A stretch of DNA of 41,105 nucleotides from Coxiellaceae bacterium (GTDB lineage Bacteria; Pseudomonadota; Gammaproteobacteria; Diplorickettsiales; Diplorickettsiaceae). The notes beneath the pieces are model-generated. The model saw only the letters and a list, made by a program, of their open reading frames with translations. It had not been told where the DNA came from and ran no database searches. How positions within the stretch are numbered: position 1 is the first letter of the stretch; each line of letters opens with the position of its first letter. The DNA is taken from the NCBI GenBank assembly GCA_947475085.1, contig CANJLU010000004.1:1-41105 (forward strand). Direction: 5' to 3'. A program made the position numbers and the translations under genes. Below, piece after piece: positions 8,543 through 18,229 of the stretch.

Positions 8543-10057
8543 CTAAGTATAACCTTTTCGATAAGCGTAACATAAGATACATAATCCTACTAAAAAGATA
8601 ATAATGGGACCATCGCCTAGATACACCCAGGGAGTTAAACCGACACTTTTATAGATCAAGCTGGTTAGTACACCGCTCTCGAAGGCAGGAAGTTGCGCTA
8701 TAATTTTTCCTTTAGGTGTCACGATTGCTGTTAGGCCAGTATTGCTTAGGAAAGCTAAATAGCGTCCGGTAGCTAAGGCTTGAAACTGACCAATTTGTAG
8801 ATGTTGAGCTAAAGCAAAAGAATGCCCGAACCAAGCATCATCATTTATGGTTAATAATAACTGAGCATGGTCTTGCAATGCTTGCCGTACTAAACCGGAA
8901 TAAGCAATTTCGTAACAAATAAATGTGCCCAAATCCACATTGGCTACGTTGAATGCCGGTTGGTGATTGGGTCCTGGTGAAAAACTAGACATCGGAATAT
9001 CTAATAAATTTAATAAGCCATGAGCCCAGATAATCCACCAAGGGAGATATTCACCGAAGATAACCAGTCGTTGTTTATAGTAAGTGGCATGATCCAGGCC
9101 TAAGGCTAACATGCCATTGTAGTATTGAAAGCCTTTCTGGATAGGAATTCCAGTAATCAGTGTGGTTTTATGTTGTTTGGCTTGCTGGTCAAGCTGTTTT
9201 AAAAAAGCTTGTGCTTGATTTTGTAAGAGAGGAATGGCAGCTTCTGGCCAAATGATGAGTCGACTATTCCAATGCGATTGTGTTAATTGCTGATAATGTA
9301 TTAATGATGCTTTTTGATATTCAGGCTCCCATTTTACTTCTTGGGGAATATTAGCTTGTATCAGACTGATTTGAATTGGTTTCCCTTGAACGTGTGTCCA
9401 AGGGATAAAAGTTAAGGCATAACCTATCGCCCATAAGCCTATCAGCGCAAATAAGGGGCGACAATAATGAAAATTTTTTAGATCAAACTGACAATCGAAA
9501 TATTTATTTAAAAAAGGGCAGAATAAAGTAAGCAATAAACTGGCAGACAAAGCGATTAGAAATGCGAGTGCATAGATTCCAAAAATCGGAGCATAGCCAC
9601 TGAGAGGCGTGTTTACTTGGCTGCTGCCTAGTAATAGCCAAGGAAAACCAGTCAATATCCAACTCCGTACCCATTCTGCTAATGCCCAAGAGCTAGGAAA
9701 GATTAAATAAAGCTTGGTGAACGTATTACTAGGGAAAAAACGATTTAACAGAAAACCTTGGATGCCGGTAAATGAAGCTAAAATAAAAATAAATAGCGCA
9801 GTAATTAAGGAAGCTAAAAAAACAGAAGTATGGCCAAATTCATGAATACTAATAAATACCCATGAGACACCTATACCATAAAAACCTATACCAAAAATTA
9901 ATCCCAAAATAAAAGCACGTTGCGCTGAGCTATTTATCCAGAGTAATAACAATAAAGCGGGTGAAAAAATAGCTAAAGGATAAATACCCATCGGGGCAAA
10001 AGCGAAGGCTAGCAAGCCGCCAGCAATGAGCGCGCTTATTTCTTTATAGTAGATCAT
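8543..10057 (-). CDS. lnt: Apolipoprotein N-acyltransferase Lnt
   Basis: Lnt adds the third acyl chain to lipoproteins at the inner membrane, before Lol sorting. It has six or so N-terminal membrane segments, then a nitrilase-like periplasmic domain with the catalytic triad motifs: Glu in IIWPEAAIPLL, Lys in YYKQRLVIFGEYLP and Cys in GTFICYEIAYSG. A C-terminal membrane helix follows. The frame extends to an ATG at 10090, but that codon is formed by the inverted end of repeat A copy 2, so I prefer the ATG at 10057 (MIYYKEISALIAGG, 504 residues). No good ribosome binding site is visible for either. The leuS start lies 81 bases downstream. Confidence 0.93.
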   Translation of the reverse strand: MIYYKEISALIAGGLLAFAFAPMGIYPLAIFSPALLLLLWINSSAQRAFILGLIFGIGFYGIGVSWVFISIHEFGHTSVFLASLITALFIFILASFTGIQGFLLNRFFPSNTFTKLYLIFPSSWALAEWVRSWILTGFPWLLLGSSQVNTPLSGYAPIFGIYALAFLIALSASLLLTLFCPFLNKYFDCQFDLKNFHYCRPLFALIGLWAIGYALTFIPWTHVQGKPIQISLIQANIPQEVKWEPEYQKASLIHYQQLTQSHWNSRLIIWPEAAIPLLQNQAQAFLKQLDQQAKQHKTTLITGIPIQKGFQYYNGMLALGLDHATYYKQRLVIFGEYLPWWIIWAHGLLNLLDIPMSSFSPGPNHQPAFNVANVDLGTFICYEIAYSGLVRQALQDHAQLLLTINDDAWFGHSFALAQHLQIGQFQALATGRYLAFLSNTGLTAIVTPKGKIIAQLPAFESGVLTSLIYKSVGLTPWVYLGDGPIIIFLVGLCILCYAYRKGYT

Positions 10058-10086
10058 AAAATTGCATAAGAACGAGTAGGCCAGTT

Positions 10087-10217
10087 GCATAACCGGCGTG
10101 CTAGACTTAATTTCATCGTTAAACGCTAGTCTACGGCCCTCATTTACTCATGTAAACTCCGATCCTCGACTATCGTTTGCCTCGAACTTGAGCCTATCAC
10201 TGGGTTATGCAAGGGGT
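10087..10217. repeat. Dispersed repeat A, copy 2 (MITE-like)
   Basis: This copy between sohB and lnt has exact 8-base inverted ends: GCATAACC at 10087-10094 and GGTTATGC at 10203-10210. It aligns throughout with 5154-5283. The outer end supplies an ATG in frame with lnt, so the element may have altered the lnt leader. Two copies in one window and no coding content point to a non-autonomous mobile or palindromic repeat. Confidence 0.78.
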
Positions 10218-10286
10218 TTTTCAAGAAACCGATTTAAATGATACATCTTTTACAGATTTAAAGCTGCTATAGCGAAGGTTTAGTCT

Positions 10287-11294
10287 TCAAGAGCGAGCGC
10301 TAGTTTTAAACCACATTAATTTACTAAGAGCCGATTGTACATTACTGCTTAATTTCTCTGTTACTGATTTTTTAGTCAGATATTGGCATTCATAGATTTC
10401 TGCTTTATCACTACCTGCCAACAAACTTAAATAATCATCGCTGGTGATGAGTTCATCCACTAGATTGAGTGCTAAAGCATCTTTTGCCAGCCAATGCGCC
10501 CCAGTAGCAACCTCAGCCATATCGACTTGTTTACGATTAGTTTGGATAAAGGCTTTAAAAAGATGGTGAATTTCTTCCAGATCTTGCAGGGTTTTTTCAC
10601 GTGCTTTGGGTGTGTTCTCTCCAAAAATGGTGAGGGTACGTTTATATTCTCCTGCGGTTAACAATTCAAAATCAATATCTCTTTTTTTTAAAAAACGATG
10701 AAAGTTAGGAAGTTGTGCCACGACTCCGATAGAACCAATAATCGCAAACGGTGCCGCTAAGATTTTATCACCGACGCAGGCCATTAAATATCCACCACTT
10801 GCGGCTATTTTATCTATGGTAACTGTCAAAGGGATGCGTTTATCTTTTAAACGTTGTAACTGCGAAGCGGCTAAGCCATAAGGAGCAACCATCCCCCCGC
10901 CACTTTCTAAGCGTAAGACCACTTCATCTTGAGGCGTAGCCACTTGTATCAGTGCGGTGATTTCTTCGCGTAGATTATTAACGGCTGTAGCTTTGATGTC
11001 ACCTTGAAAATTTAAAACAAATACCCGTTTTTTTACTAACTTAGCAGTCTTTTTCAATTTAGTTTTTTGTTCTTTAGCATATTTTCTGAGTTGTTTTTTA
11101 TTAAGAATTTCCGAGTTTAAGGTTTCAGCAAATTCTTGATATTTTTTATTAAGTTTTTTAACGCAAAGTTTATTCTTGTTTTGTTCTTTTGCTTTGCGAG
11201 CAATAGAAAAAACGCCGGCGGTAACTATCAAAATAGCGACTACCAAGGTAAAGAGCTTCGCTAGAAATACAACATATTGGAGAAGAAATGACAT
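10287..11294 (-). CDS. sohB: Inner-membrane S49-family serine peptidase SohB
   Basis: SohB is a membrane-anchored relative of signal peptide peptidase SppA, thought to act in the periplasm on peptides or misfolded proteins. The 335-residue protein has an N-terminal membrane segment (about residues 5-30), a Lys-rich linker to about 90 and an S49 domain. The nucleophile is S166 in DKIAASGGYLMAC and the general base is probably K218 in AGEYKRTLTIFGENT. The motif RLESGGGMVAPYGLAASQL precedes them. It is divergent from ccmA with a 156-base shared upstream region. Confidence 0.93.
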   Translation of the reverse strand: MSFLLQYVVFLAKLFTLVVAILIVTAGVFSIARKAKEQNKNKLCVKKLNKKYQEFAETLNSEILNKKQLRKYAKEQKTKLKKTAKLVKKRVFVLNFQGDIKATAVNNLREEITALIQVATPQDEVVLRLESGGGMVAPYGLAASQLQRLKDKRIPLTVTIDKIAASGGYLMACVGDKILAAPFAIIGSIGVVAQLPNFHRFLKKRDIDFELLTAGEYKRTLTIFGENTPKAREKTLQDLEEIHHLFKAFIQTNRKQVDMAEVATGAHWLAKDALALNLVDELITSDDYLSLLAGSDKAEIYECQYLTKKSVTEKLSSNVQSALSKLMWFKTSARS

Positions 11295-11450
11295 GGCATT
11301 TGGCCTTTTAAGTAGTCTGGAAAAGGAATAATATAACTTACGCTTCGTTGTGTATACAATAGAACTACACTACCCCAAATAGACAGATATAAAAACAGAA
11401 ACATCGAACAAAAATGCGTCTGAAAATCGATATTTATCAAGGATTGAATA

Positions 11451-12098
11451 GTGTTAACCGTGGAGAGACTTGGCTATGCACGTAATGACAGAGTTCTGTT
11501 TAAACAACTTACATTTCAACTTTTTCCAGGACAGATATTGCATATAGTCGGTGCTAATGGTTCAGGTAAAACCACGCTATTGCAGATATTAACTGGATTA
11601 CGTATTCCTTTAACAGGAAATATTCTGTGGCATGGAATCTCAATTGAGAAAAATAGAGTAAATTTTACTGAAAATTTACTCTATGTTAACCATCGTTTAG
11701 GTATGAAAGCAGCTCTGACGCCAATTGAAAATCTGTATTTATGTTTGGCTAGACGTAATTTAATCCATAAGCAATCTAAACAAAGAGCACTGCATGATAT
11801 TCAACACGTGTTAGAACAATTAGATCTAAAAAATTGTTCAGGAACGTTATTAACGCAGCTTTCAGTGGGTCAACAACGGCGTTTGAATTTAGCGAAATTG
11901 TTATTGATCAAAGCGGACTGTTGGATCTTGGATGAACCTTTTACTTCTCTAGATAAAGCAGGAATTGCATTTCTATCCTGTTTGATGGAAAAACAAAGCG
12001 CTAGAGGCGGAACCATAGTTTTTACTAGTCATCAAGTGGCTTATACATCATCTGCAGAAATAAAAACAATTTTTTTAGACGCTAACCATGTTAAATGA
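11451..12098 (+). CDS. ccmA: Cytochrome c maturation ABC transporter ATP-binding protein CcmA
   Basis: CcmA is the ATPase that, with CcmB and CcmC, releases holo-CcmE in System I cytochrome c maturation. The 215-residue protein has Walker A GANGSGKTT (34-42), the signature LSVGQQRRLNLAKLLL, Walker B CWILDEPF and the H-loop TSHQ. The start is GTG, preceded by AAGGA at about 7 bases. Its 3' end overlaps ccmB by 11 bases. Confidence 0.95.
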   Translation: MLTVERLGYARNDRVLFKQLTFQLFPGQILHIVGANGSGKTTLLQILTGLRIPLTGNILWHGISIEKNRVNFTENLLYVNHRLGMKAALTPIENLYLCLARRNLIHKQSKQRALHDIQHVLEQLDLKNCSGTLLTQLSVGQQRRLNLAKLLLIKADCWILDEPFTSLDKAGIAFLSCLMEKQSARGGTIVFTSHQVAYTSSAEIKTIFLDANHVK

Positions 12099-12777
12099 TA
12101 ATTTTTTTTTAAAACTAGGAACCAACTTACGTTGCGAGTTATTAGCTATTTTTCGTAATTATCAAGAATTGATTTACCCATTATTATTTTTGATTTTAGC
12201 CATTATTTTATTCCCTTTAAGTATAAGTGCCGATCCTGTTTTATTAGAAAAAATATCCCCTGGAATTTTTTGGGTGGTAGAATTATTTTTAGTATTATTA
12301 ATGCTCGATCAACTGTTTCGAAATGATTGGAGAGAGGGTGATTTGGAGCAGCTTATTTTACTGCCGAATGAACTTGCTTTAGTATTATTTATTAAATTAA
12401 TCGTTTTTTGTTTAGTGATTAGTGTGTCTTTGTTTCTTGTGACGCCGATTTTGAGTTTAAGCTTGTTTATTCCGGCCGTGGCGCTAAAGACCTTATATCT
12501 CAGTATCTTACTCGGCACTCCAACGTTAATATTTCTGGGCGGCATTGCTCGCGCCTTAACCTTGGGTCTACGTCATAGTGGCTTATTAATAGTATTGATA
12601 ATAATTCCCTTTTATATTCCGGTATTAATTTTTGCCAGCAGTGCAGTTACGCTGGCGAGCATGGGATTGTCTGCCAATGGAGCTTTAGCTTGGTTAGGTG
12701 TGTTAATGGTCCTGAGTATGAGTTTATCGCCGTTGGTTATAAGTAAAATATTGCGTTTAGGTATCGCTTTTGCTTAA
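12088..12777 (+). CDS. ccmB: Heme exporter protein CcmB
   Basis: CcmB is the six-helix permease of the CcmABC complex in the inner membrane. The 229-residue protein is of usual length and almost entirely hydrophobic. It shows the family segments RNYQELIYPLLFLILAIILFPL near residue 20, LLMLDQLFRNDWREGDLEQLIL near 72 and the glycine-rich HSGLLIVLIIIPFYIPVLIF near 167. The stop codon TAA coincides with the left end of repeat B copy 2, so the element begins exactly where the gene ends. Confidence 0.94.
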   Translation: MLNDNFFLKLGTNLRCELLAIFRNYQELIYPLLFLILAIILFPLSISADPVLLEKISPGIFWVVELFLVLLMLDQLFRNDWREGDLEQLILLPNELALVLFIKLIVFCLVISVSLFLVTPILSLSLFIPAVALKTLYLSILLGTPTLIFLGGIARALTLGLRHSGLLIVLIIIPFYIPVLIFASSAVTLASMGLSANGALAWLGVLMVLSMSLSPLVISKILRLGIAFA

Positions 12778-12906
12778 TACTCTTCGCACTAGAATTTTTG
12801 CCTGTGTTGCCGCTCAATTCGCAATCCTCATGTATCTTAAATACACTCCGGTTGCATCATTCTTGCGGCGCCTTGTCAAAAAATCCAATTGCTGTGAGTA
12901 TACTCT
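12776..12906 (+). repeat. Dispersed repeat B, copy 2, with a partial second copy at its right end
   Basis: A full copy runs from the ccmB stop (AATACTCTTCGCACT) to TGTGAGTATAC. It is directly followed by a fresh left end, TATACTCTTCGTACTAGAATTTTT (to 12922), giving a tandem junction in the 159-base ccmB-ccmC gap. The minus-strand frame that extends lptE in copy 1 is open here too. Nothing else is seen between ccmB and ccmC apart from AAGGGAAT before the ccmC ATG. Confidence 0.85.
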
Positions 12907-12936
12907 TCGTACTAGAATTTTTAAGGGAATAATAAA

Positions 12937-13677
12937 ATGAATCGTGTAAGAAAAAGAAATAAAATCTACCGATATATCGCAGTACATCACTTTTATACAT
13001 TGTCCAACTATTTAGTTCCCATCTTTGCTTTATCTTTATTAGTATTTGGTATTTATGGAGCGATAGGGGGTTTATATTTAGCCCCTGCGGATTATCAACA
13101 AGGAGATGCTTTCCGCATTATTTATGTTCATGTGCCTAGCGCGTTTTTATCGTTGTTTATTTATTTTATTATGGCATTCTTCTCTGTCATCGGTTTAATT
13201 TTTCGTATCAAATTAGCAGAGTTGATTGTTTCCGGTAGTGTTTTTTTAGGTTCATGGTTTACTTTCTTAGCCTTGTTAACAGGAAGTGTTTGGGCTAAAC
13301 CAATGTGGGGAGCTTGGTGGGTTTGGGATGCGCGTTTAACTTCGGAACTCGTCTTATTATTTTTATATTTAGGTGTTATTGCTTTACGTTCCGCCATTCC
13401 TGAGCGCCATATTGCAGCGCAAGCGACAGCGATATTGCTGATGTTAGGTTTAGCCAATATTCCCATTATTCATTATTCAGTCTATTGGTGGAATACGTTG
13501 CATCAAGGCGCCACACTACATTTTTTAAGTCCTTCATTAATCGAGCCTTCTATGCTTTATCCTTTATTATCGATGCTAGTAGCCTTTATAAGCTTTTATT
13601 TTGTTGTTTTATTATTACATATCCGCTGCGAAATTTTACAGCAATATATTAAACTCAAACAAGTTAATGACATGTAA
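12937..13677 (+). CDS. ccmC: Heme transporter/holo-CcmE release protein CcmC
   Basis: CcmC presents heme to CcmE in the periplasm. The 246-residue membrane protein has about six helices and the WWD heme-handling motif WGAWWVWDARLTSELVL near residue 130, flanked by conserved His residues (YVHVPSAF upstream; NIPIIHYSVYWWNTLHQ downstream). AAGGGAAT lies about 10 bases before the ATG. No ccmD- or ccmE-like frame follows; instead a reverse-strand gene overlaps its 3' end by 14 bases. Confidence 0.95.
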   Translation: MNRVRKRNKIYRYIAVHHFYTLSNYLVPIFALSLLVFGIYGAIGGLYLAPADYQQGDAFRIIYVHVPSAFLSLFIYFIMAFFSVIGLIFRIKLAELIVSGSVFLGSWFTFLALLTGSVWAKPMWGAWWVWDARLTSELVLLFLYLGVIALRSAIPERHIAAQATAILLMLGLANIPIIHYSVYWWNTLHQGATLHFLSPSLIEPSMLYPLLSMLVAFISFYFVVLLLHIRCEILQQYIKLKQVNDM

Positions 13678-14809
13678 TGGGTCCAGGTGAAAATGTTGAA
13701 CTAATGGCAGGGCTAGGTCGATTAAAATCATCTCTAAAATTACTGTTTCCATAGCGCCAAAAAGTCGATGCGCAAGCGGCAGATTGTAGTTGTATTTTAG
13801 CGATCTGATTAAATTCTAGCAGTCGTGTTAAATAATGACTAATGATCATTTGTAGTAATAATTGAGCAAGAAAAATATTTTCTTGGTTCGGTGCGCTGCA
13901 ACCCTTAGCGAGACTTGGTTGATTTGTCTCAGTAAAGTTCGGCATGTATTCTCGATGGGGAAGTTTAACTGACGCAAGCATTTTATTTAAGCAGCCTTCG
14001 AAGTTGGCTTTTAATAGTGGACATTTTAATTCTTTAACATACTCAACTAAACAAGTAGACCAAAAATCGGTTAAATCGGGAATTTCAGTATCAATTTTGG
14101 CTTGTTTTTTAAACAAAGACCAAAATATTAAAAATTGTTCATCTAAAAAATAGTCAATTTTTTCTTGGTGCGCGAAATCTGGCTCAAGGGTTTTTGTCAG
14201 TATAATGCTGAGTAATTTAATGAAATTCAGATCAGTTATCCAATGATTGAGCTTGTTTTTGGCACTTTTAATTTTTCTCATATCACTTATTTCGCTTATT
14301 CCATGTCGAGTGACGGCACCGATAGCGTGAAATATGGCAGAAGAAACCAGCCCAGCGGAATAGGTCAATATAGAGATCACCTTAGTCACGATATCTGGGT
14401 TTAAAGCAATATTTTTTCCGTGATCGGCATCGATGATTTTTAAAATATCAATTTTTGCGGATAACCTATTGTAAAAATGCAAATAGGCATGTTCATTAAC
14501 TTTATTATTTTGTATATAATGTTGATAGAGTTTATGGACGGCGTTTTCTGCATGATATTGAGGGAGAAAAGCCAACAAGCTTTCCTTTAGTTGATATTCG
14601 ACTAAAGGTTTATGCTCGTTAAAAAATAAATTTTTATTGATTCCTAAACTATTGTTGCTAAGTTGTTGACGGCGCTTTTTTGTTACCTTTTGCCATAAGC
14701 TTTTTTTTGTTTTTTTAATTAAATTAAAAGGCAATCTTTTTTTAAAAAGAGTAGGTTCTTTTTCTTTATTTGAGAATATAATTTTATTATCTATGAAGTG
14801 CATTCTCAT
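13664..14809 (-). CDS. Hypothetical protein, helical, possible effector
   Basis: I do not recognise a family for this 381-residue protein. The N-terminus is very basic (KKRLPFNLIKKTKKSL, then KKRRQQ). The middle is Leu/Ile/Lys-rich and probably helical, with one moderately hydrophobic stretch around residues 140-170 (VTKVISILTYSAGLVSSAIFHAIGAV). The C-terminal 30 residues are rich in Ser, Pro and Asn. AAGG precedes the first ATG closely; an ATG two codons in is an alternative start. It converges on ccmC (14-base overlap) and splits the cytochrome c maturation locus. Such stand-alone, lineage-specific proteins in Legionellales are often Dot/Icm effectors, but nothing in the sequence proves secretion. 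Confidence 0.7.
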   Translation of the reverse strand: MRMHFIDNKIIFSNKEKEPTLFKKRLPFNLIKKTKKSLWQKVTKKRRQQLSNNSLGINKNLFFNEHKPLVEYQLKESLLAFLPQYHAENAVHKLYQHYIQNNKVNEHAYLHFYNRLSAKIDILKIIDADHGKNIALNPDIVTKVISILTYSAGLVSSAIFHAIGAVTRHGISEISDMRKIKSAKNKLNHWITDLNFIKLLSIILTKTLEPDFAHQEKIDYFLDEQFLIFWSLFKKQAKIDTEIPDLTDFWSTCLVEYVKELKCPLLKANFEGCLNKMLASVKLPHREYMPNFTETNQPSLAKGCSAPNQENIFLAQLLLQMIISHYLTRLLEFNQIAKIQLQSAACASTFWRYGNSNFRDDFNRPSPAISSTFSPGPITCH

Positions 14810-15003
14810 ACTACCTTATTATTATTTTTTACCATATTAACACCAAATTAAATTTTTTAAAAAATATTTTTTCTTGCGATAATTTCATTTACTAAAGGTT
14901 ACTATTGACCGGATTTTAATCCGCTCTCAGTTGCTAAAGGGGGTAGGACTTCATTAAGTTTAAGAGTAAACTATGACCCTTTGATTTTGCGCTAATTATT
15001 ATT

Positions 15004-15837
15004 ATGAAATTGCTAAATTTTGAAGTCGGTATTGATCAACCTTTATTTGTTATGGCAGGGCCTTGCGTGGTGGAAAGCGAACAGTTAGCGATGGAAACCG
15101 CTGGACGCTTAAAAGAAATAACCGATAAATTGAATATCCCCTTTATTTATAAATCCTCCTTTGATAAAGCAAATCGCTCTTCAGCTAACAGTTTTCGTGG
15201 TTTGGGTTTAGAGGCAGGCTTAGCTATTTTAGCCAAAGTAAAAAAGGAATTAGGTGTTGCCATAGTCACCGATGTTCATGAAGACACACCCTTAAATGAA
15301 GTGGCGAGCGTAGTCGATATTTTGCAAACGCCCGCATTTTTATGCCGACAAACTAATTTTATCCAAAAAGTCGCGCAGCAAGGTTTACCGGTTAATATTA
15401 AAAAAGGTCAGTTTCTTTCTCCATGGGATATGCAATACGTCGTCGAGAAAGCCCGTCAAGTAGGGAATAAACAAATTATGGTTTGTGAGCGTGGAGTGAC
15501 TTTCGGATACAATAATCTTGTTTCCGATATGCGTTCATTGGCCATTATGCGCGCAACGCAATGTCCAGTGGTATTTGATGCGACACACTCTGTACAATTG
15601 CCCGGCGGTCAAGGTGGATCATCAGGAGGCCAACGCGAATTTATACCAGTATTAGCACGTGCGGCAGTGGCGGTTGGCATATCTGGACTTTTTATGGAGA
15701 CCCACCCCAACCCAGAGCAAGCATTGAGCGATGGACCCAATTCATGGCCATTGGCAAAAATAGCTGAACTGTTAACTACCTTGAAAGAGCTAGATGCCAT
15801 CGTAAAAAAAACCAATTTAATAGAAACAACGCTATAG
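15004..15837 (+). CDS. kdsA: 3-deoxy-8-phosphooctulonate synthase (Kdo-8-P synthase)
   Basis: KdsA condenses arabinose 5-phosphate with phosphoenolpyruvate to give Kdo-8-phosphate for the lipopolysaccharide core. The 277-residue protein has normal length and the expected landmarks: [17 protein letters not shown] near residue 18, [14 protein letters not shown] near 48, [12 protein letters not shown] near 90, [12 protein letters not shown] near 118, [14 protein letters not shown] near 134, [12 protein letters not shown] near 187 and [17 protein letters not shown] near 226. No Shine-Dalgarno is evident. The 194-base gap before it is shared with the divergent unknown gene and holds a small CGGAT/ATCCG palindrome (14910-14923). 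Confidence 0.96.
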   Translation: MKLLNFEVGIDQPLFVMAGPCVVESEQLAMETAGRLKEITDKLNIPFIYKSSFDKANRSSANSFRGLGLEAGLAILAKVKKELGVAIVTDVHEDTPLNEVASVVDILQTPAFLCRQTNFIQKVAQQGLPVNIKKGQFLSPWDMQYVVEKARQVGNKQIMVCERGVTFGYNNLVSDMRSLAIMRATQCPVVFDATHSVQLPGGQGGSSGGQREFIPVLARAAVAVGISGLFMETHPNPEQALSDGPNSWPLAKIAELLTTLKELDAIVKKTNLIETTL

Positions 15838-15845
15838 GTAGAAGT

Positions 15846-17153
15846 ATGTCAAAAATTGCTGAGATTAAAGCCTATGAAATTTTAGATTCGCGGGCTAATC
15901 CTACTATTGCCGTCGAAGTCATCTTGGATTCAGGATTAAAAGCAGACGCTAGCGTACCTTCGGGTGCATCGACAGGCTCAAAAGAAGCTCTAGAATTAAG
16001 AGATACTAATCGATCGGATCGTTACCAAGGTAAAGGTGTTTTATTAGCGATCCAAAATATTTTAGGACCGATTCGGAAAAATTTAATTGGAAGGGAAGTG
16101 ACTGATCAAAAAACATTAGATCATTTAATGAAAGAACTTGATGGAACTGATAATAAAGAAAAATTAGGCGCGAATGCTATTTTGGGTGTTTCATTAGGTT
16201 TACTGAAAGCCGCTGCTTTAGCCCAAGGACAAGAACTGTATGTGCACATTGCTGAGCTGATGGGTCAACACGATAAGAAATACCTAATGCCAGTTCCGCA
16301 GATGAATATTATTAATGGGGGCGTCCATGCCGATAATCCCTTAGCGATACAAGAATTTATGATCTTACCGCTAGGCGCACCGACTTTCAGTGAAGCTTTA
16401 CGCTGGGGTGTAGAGACTTTTCATTGTTTAAAATCCTATTTAAAAAAACAAGGTTTCAATACCAATGTGGGCGATGAAGGAGGTTTCGCACCTGATTTTC
16501 AGACGCACCATGCAGCGATAGAAAGTATTTTAGAGGCTATTCAACAAGCGGGATATAAGCCAGGGAAGGATATCTATTTAGGATTGGATGCCGCCAGTAA
16601 TGAATTTTATGATCAAGGGAAATATTGTTTAGAAAATAAGGAATTAGATGCCGAACAGTGGATTACCTATTTAGAGCATTTAGTGCAACAATATCCTATT
16701 ATTAGCTTAGAAGATGGTATGGCCGAATCCGATGAACGAGGTTGGATGCAACTCACGCAACGACTGGGTAAAAAAATTCAACTGGTCGGAGATGATTTAT
16801 TTGTAACTAATCCGGCTTTATTTCAGCAGGGAATAGATAAAAAATTAGCCAATGCTATTCTGATTAAGTTGAATCAGATTGGCACAGTCAGCGAAACCTT
16901 AGAGGTGATTAGCTTAGCGAAACAAGCGCATTACGCTGCAGTTATTTCACATCGTTCGGGCGAAACAGAAGATACTACAATAGCCGATTTAGCCGTCGGC
17001 ACGGGTGTAGGACAGATAAAAACCGGTTCGGCGTGTCGGACCGATCGAACCGCTAAATACAATCGCTTATTACGTATTGAAGCAGAGCTTGCAAAGAAGG
17101 ATCAGGTGAATTATGCCGGTAAAAATGCTTTTTCACGTTTTTTAAATGCTTAA
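15846..17153 (+). CDS. eno: Enolase
   Basis: Enolase interconverts 2-phosphoglycerate and phosphoenolpyruvate in glycolysis; its product is the KdsA substrate. The 435-residue protein has [15 protein letters not shown] near the start, SVPSGASTG, the substrate/metal sites [34 protein letters not shown] and GDDLFVTN, then [12 protein letters not shown] and [27 protein letters not shown] precedes the ATG, 8 bases after the kdsA stop. It overlaps ftsB by 8 bases; eno-ftsB is a classic pair. Confidence 0.97.
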   Translation: MSKIAEIKAYEILDSRANPTIAVEVILDSGLKADASVPSGASTGSKEALELRDTNRSDRYQGKGVLLAIQNILGPIRKNLIGREVTDQKTLDHLMKELDGTDNKEKLGANAILGVSLGLLKAAALAQGQELYVHIAELMGQHDKKYLMPVPQMNIINGGVHADNPLAIQEFMILPLGAPTFSEALRWGVETFHCLKSYLKKQGFNTNVGDEGGFAPDFQTHHAAIESILEAIQQAGYKPGKDIYLGLDAASNEFYDQGKYCLENKELDAEQWITYLEHLVQQYPIISLEDGMAESDERGWMQLTQRLGKKIQLVGDDLFVTNPALFQQGIDKKLANAILIKLNQIGTVSETLEVISLAKQAHYAAVISHRSGETEDTTIADLAVGTGVGQIKTGSACRTDRTAKYNRLLRIEAELAKKDQVNYAGKNAFSRFLNA

Positions 17154-17460
17154 ATCAATGAAATCTCTCATAGCTATTTTGACCGTACTTTTTTTAAGTT
17201 TGCAATACAAACTATGGTTTGTACAAGATGGCGTATGGCGAGTACATCAACTTAAGAAACAGATTGCTAAGCAAATGAAAGAAAATGCACAAATGGGCCA
17301 ACGCAATACGGCGATGGTGGCAGAAATCAAGGATCTTAAGTCAGGTAAAGTCGCATTAGAAGCGCACGCACGTCGCGATCTGAATATGGTAAAACCTAAC
17401 GAGCTATTTTATATGCTAGTGGAAAAGCCAGAACAGAAACACTCAGTAAACACCCATTAA
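17146..17460 (+). CDS. ftsB: Cell division protein FtsB
   Basis: FtsB forms the FtsQLB divisome complex that activates septal peptidoglycan synthesis. The 104-residue single-pass protein has an N-terminal membrane helix ([18 protein letters not shown]), a coiled coil from about residue 30 to 70 ([21 protein letters not shown]) and the [29 protein letters not shown] segment shared by FtsB proteins. The first ATG overlaps eno; an in-frame ATG at 17158 is an alternative start. It converges with the S24-type regulator, the stops overlapping by 4 bases. Confidence 0.92.
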   Translation: MLKSMKSLIAILTVLFLSLQYKLWFVQDGVWRVHQLKKQIAKQMKENAQMGQRNTAMVAEIKDLKSGKVALEAHARRDLNMVKPNELFYMLVEKPEQKHSVNTH

Positions 17461-18185
17461 AATTTAACCGGTTTCCAGATGCGGATAATCGGTGCTAGGG
17501 ATAATACTTTGATATTGCGTAAAGGCGGAAATTCTAAGGAAGCATCCGAATTAACAACATACAGATCGTAACTATTAGCAACATGACCAATTTTTACGCG
17601 TCTAATCAATAATTCTCTTCCTTCAACTTCAACGATACAGTCTGCACCATGAGCCAGCTCCATATTTTTATCCGTTAATTTTTTTCCAGCGACGAGATCA
17701 CCAGGGCTATAAAGTGGATGCATACTCTCATTATCAATTAGACAGATCAGATGCTCAGGATAATTTTTTCTAAAAAGTGCTAATTCCTCTTTAATTTCAG
17801 TATTTTCGGTCGGGTAATCAAATTTCTTTTCACTAATAGAGGTTCTGGTTAATGAAGCAAGATTTTTATAATTTAATTTGGAAAGTTTACTTGAATCAGT
17901 TACCTTCGGCGGTTCGCCATAACCTGTCATTAACCAGATCACCGAACACTCGATGCCTTCTTCACGCATAGACTTGCAGACTTTTTGTGCCCCACGTTCA
18001 GTGACACTACTATATCCTTGTTCCCAATAGTTAACAGTGGTTAAGCCAAGATTACAATGTTGAGCAAATTCTTTCATCGAAAGATGCGACATTTTACGCA
18101 AAAATCTTAATCGATTGGCGCGTTCTTGAATATCCATTGACACTATAGTGTTTTTTTCTTTTTTGGACTTAGGATGCTTTTTCAT
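17457..18185 (-). CDS. XRE-type HTH repressor with S24 (LexA/CI-like) C-terminal domain
   Basis: This 242-residue protein joins an N-terminal helix-turn-helix (about residues 23-75, RLRFLRKMSHLSMKEFAQHC then GLTTVNYWEQG) to a C-terminal S24 peptidase-like domain (about 140-240). The Ser of the self-cleavage dyad is visible as S154 in DNESMHPLYSPGDLV. Where the partner Lys is expected, the sequence reads ELLIRRVKIG (R195/R196), so cleavage may be lost. It resembles prophage CI-type repressors but no phage genes lie nearby. The ATG has a strong AAAGGAAG before it, and a perfect 11-base inverted repeat lies about 45-70 bases upstream, a candidate operator. Confidence 0.85.
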   Translation of the reverse strand: MKKHPKSKKEKNTIVSMDIQERANRLRFLRKMSHLSMKEFAQHCNLGLTTVNYWEQGYSSVTERGAQKVCKSMREEGIECSVIWLMTGYGEPPKVTDSSKLSKLNYKNLASLTRTSISEKKFDYPTENTEIKEELALFRKNYPEHLICLIDNESMHPLYSPGDLVAGKKLTDKNMELAHGADCIVEVEGRELLIRRVKIGHVANSYDLYVVNSDASLEFPPLRNIKVLSLAPIIRIWKPVKF

Positions 18186-18229
18186 TATCTTCCTTTACTA
18201 AATTTGACATAAAATATCTATTAAGATAA

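Noticed and set aside
14910-14923. CGGAT/ATCCG palindrome as a terminator
   Set aside because: It lies between two divergent genes and has no T-run, so neither transcript would end there.
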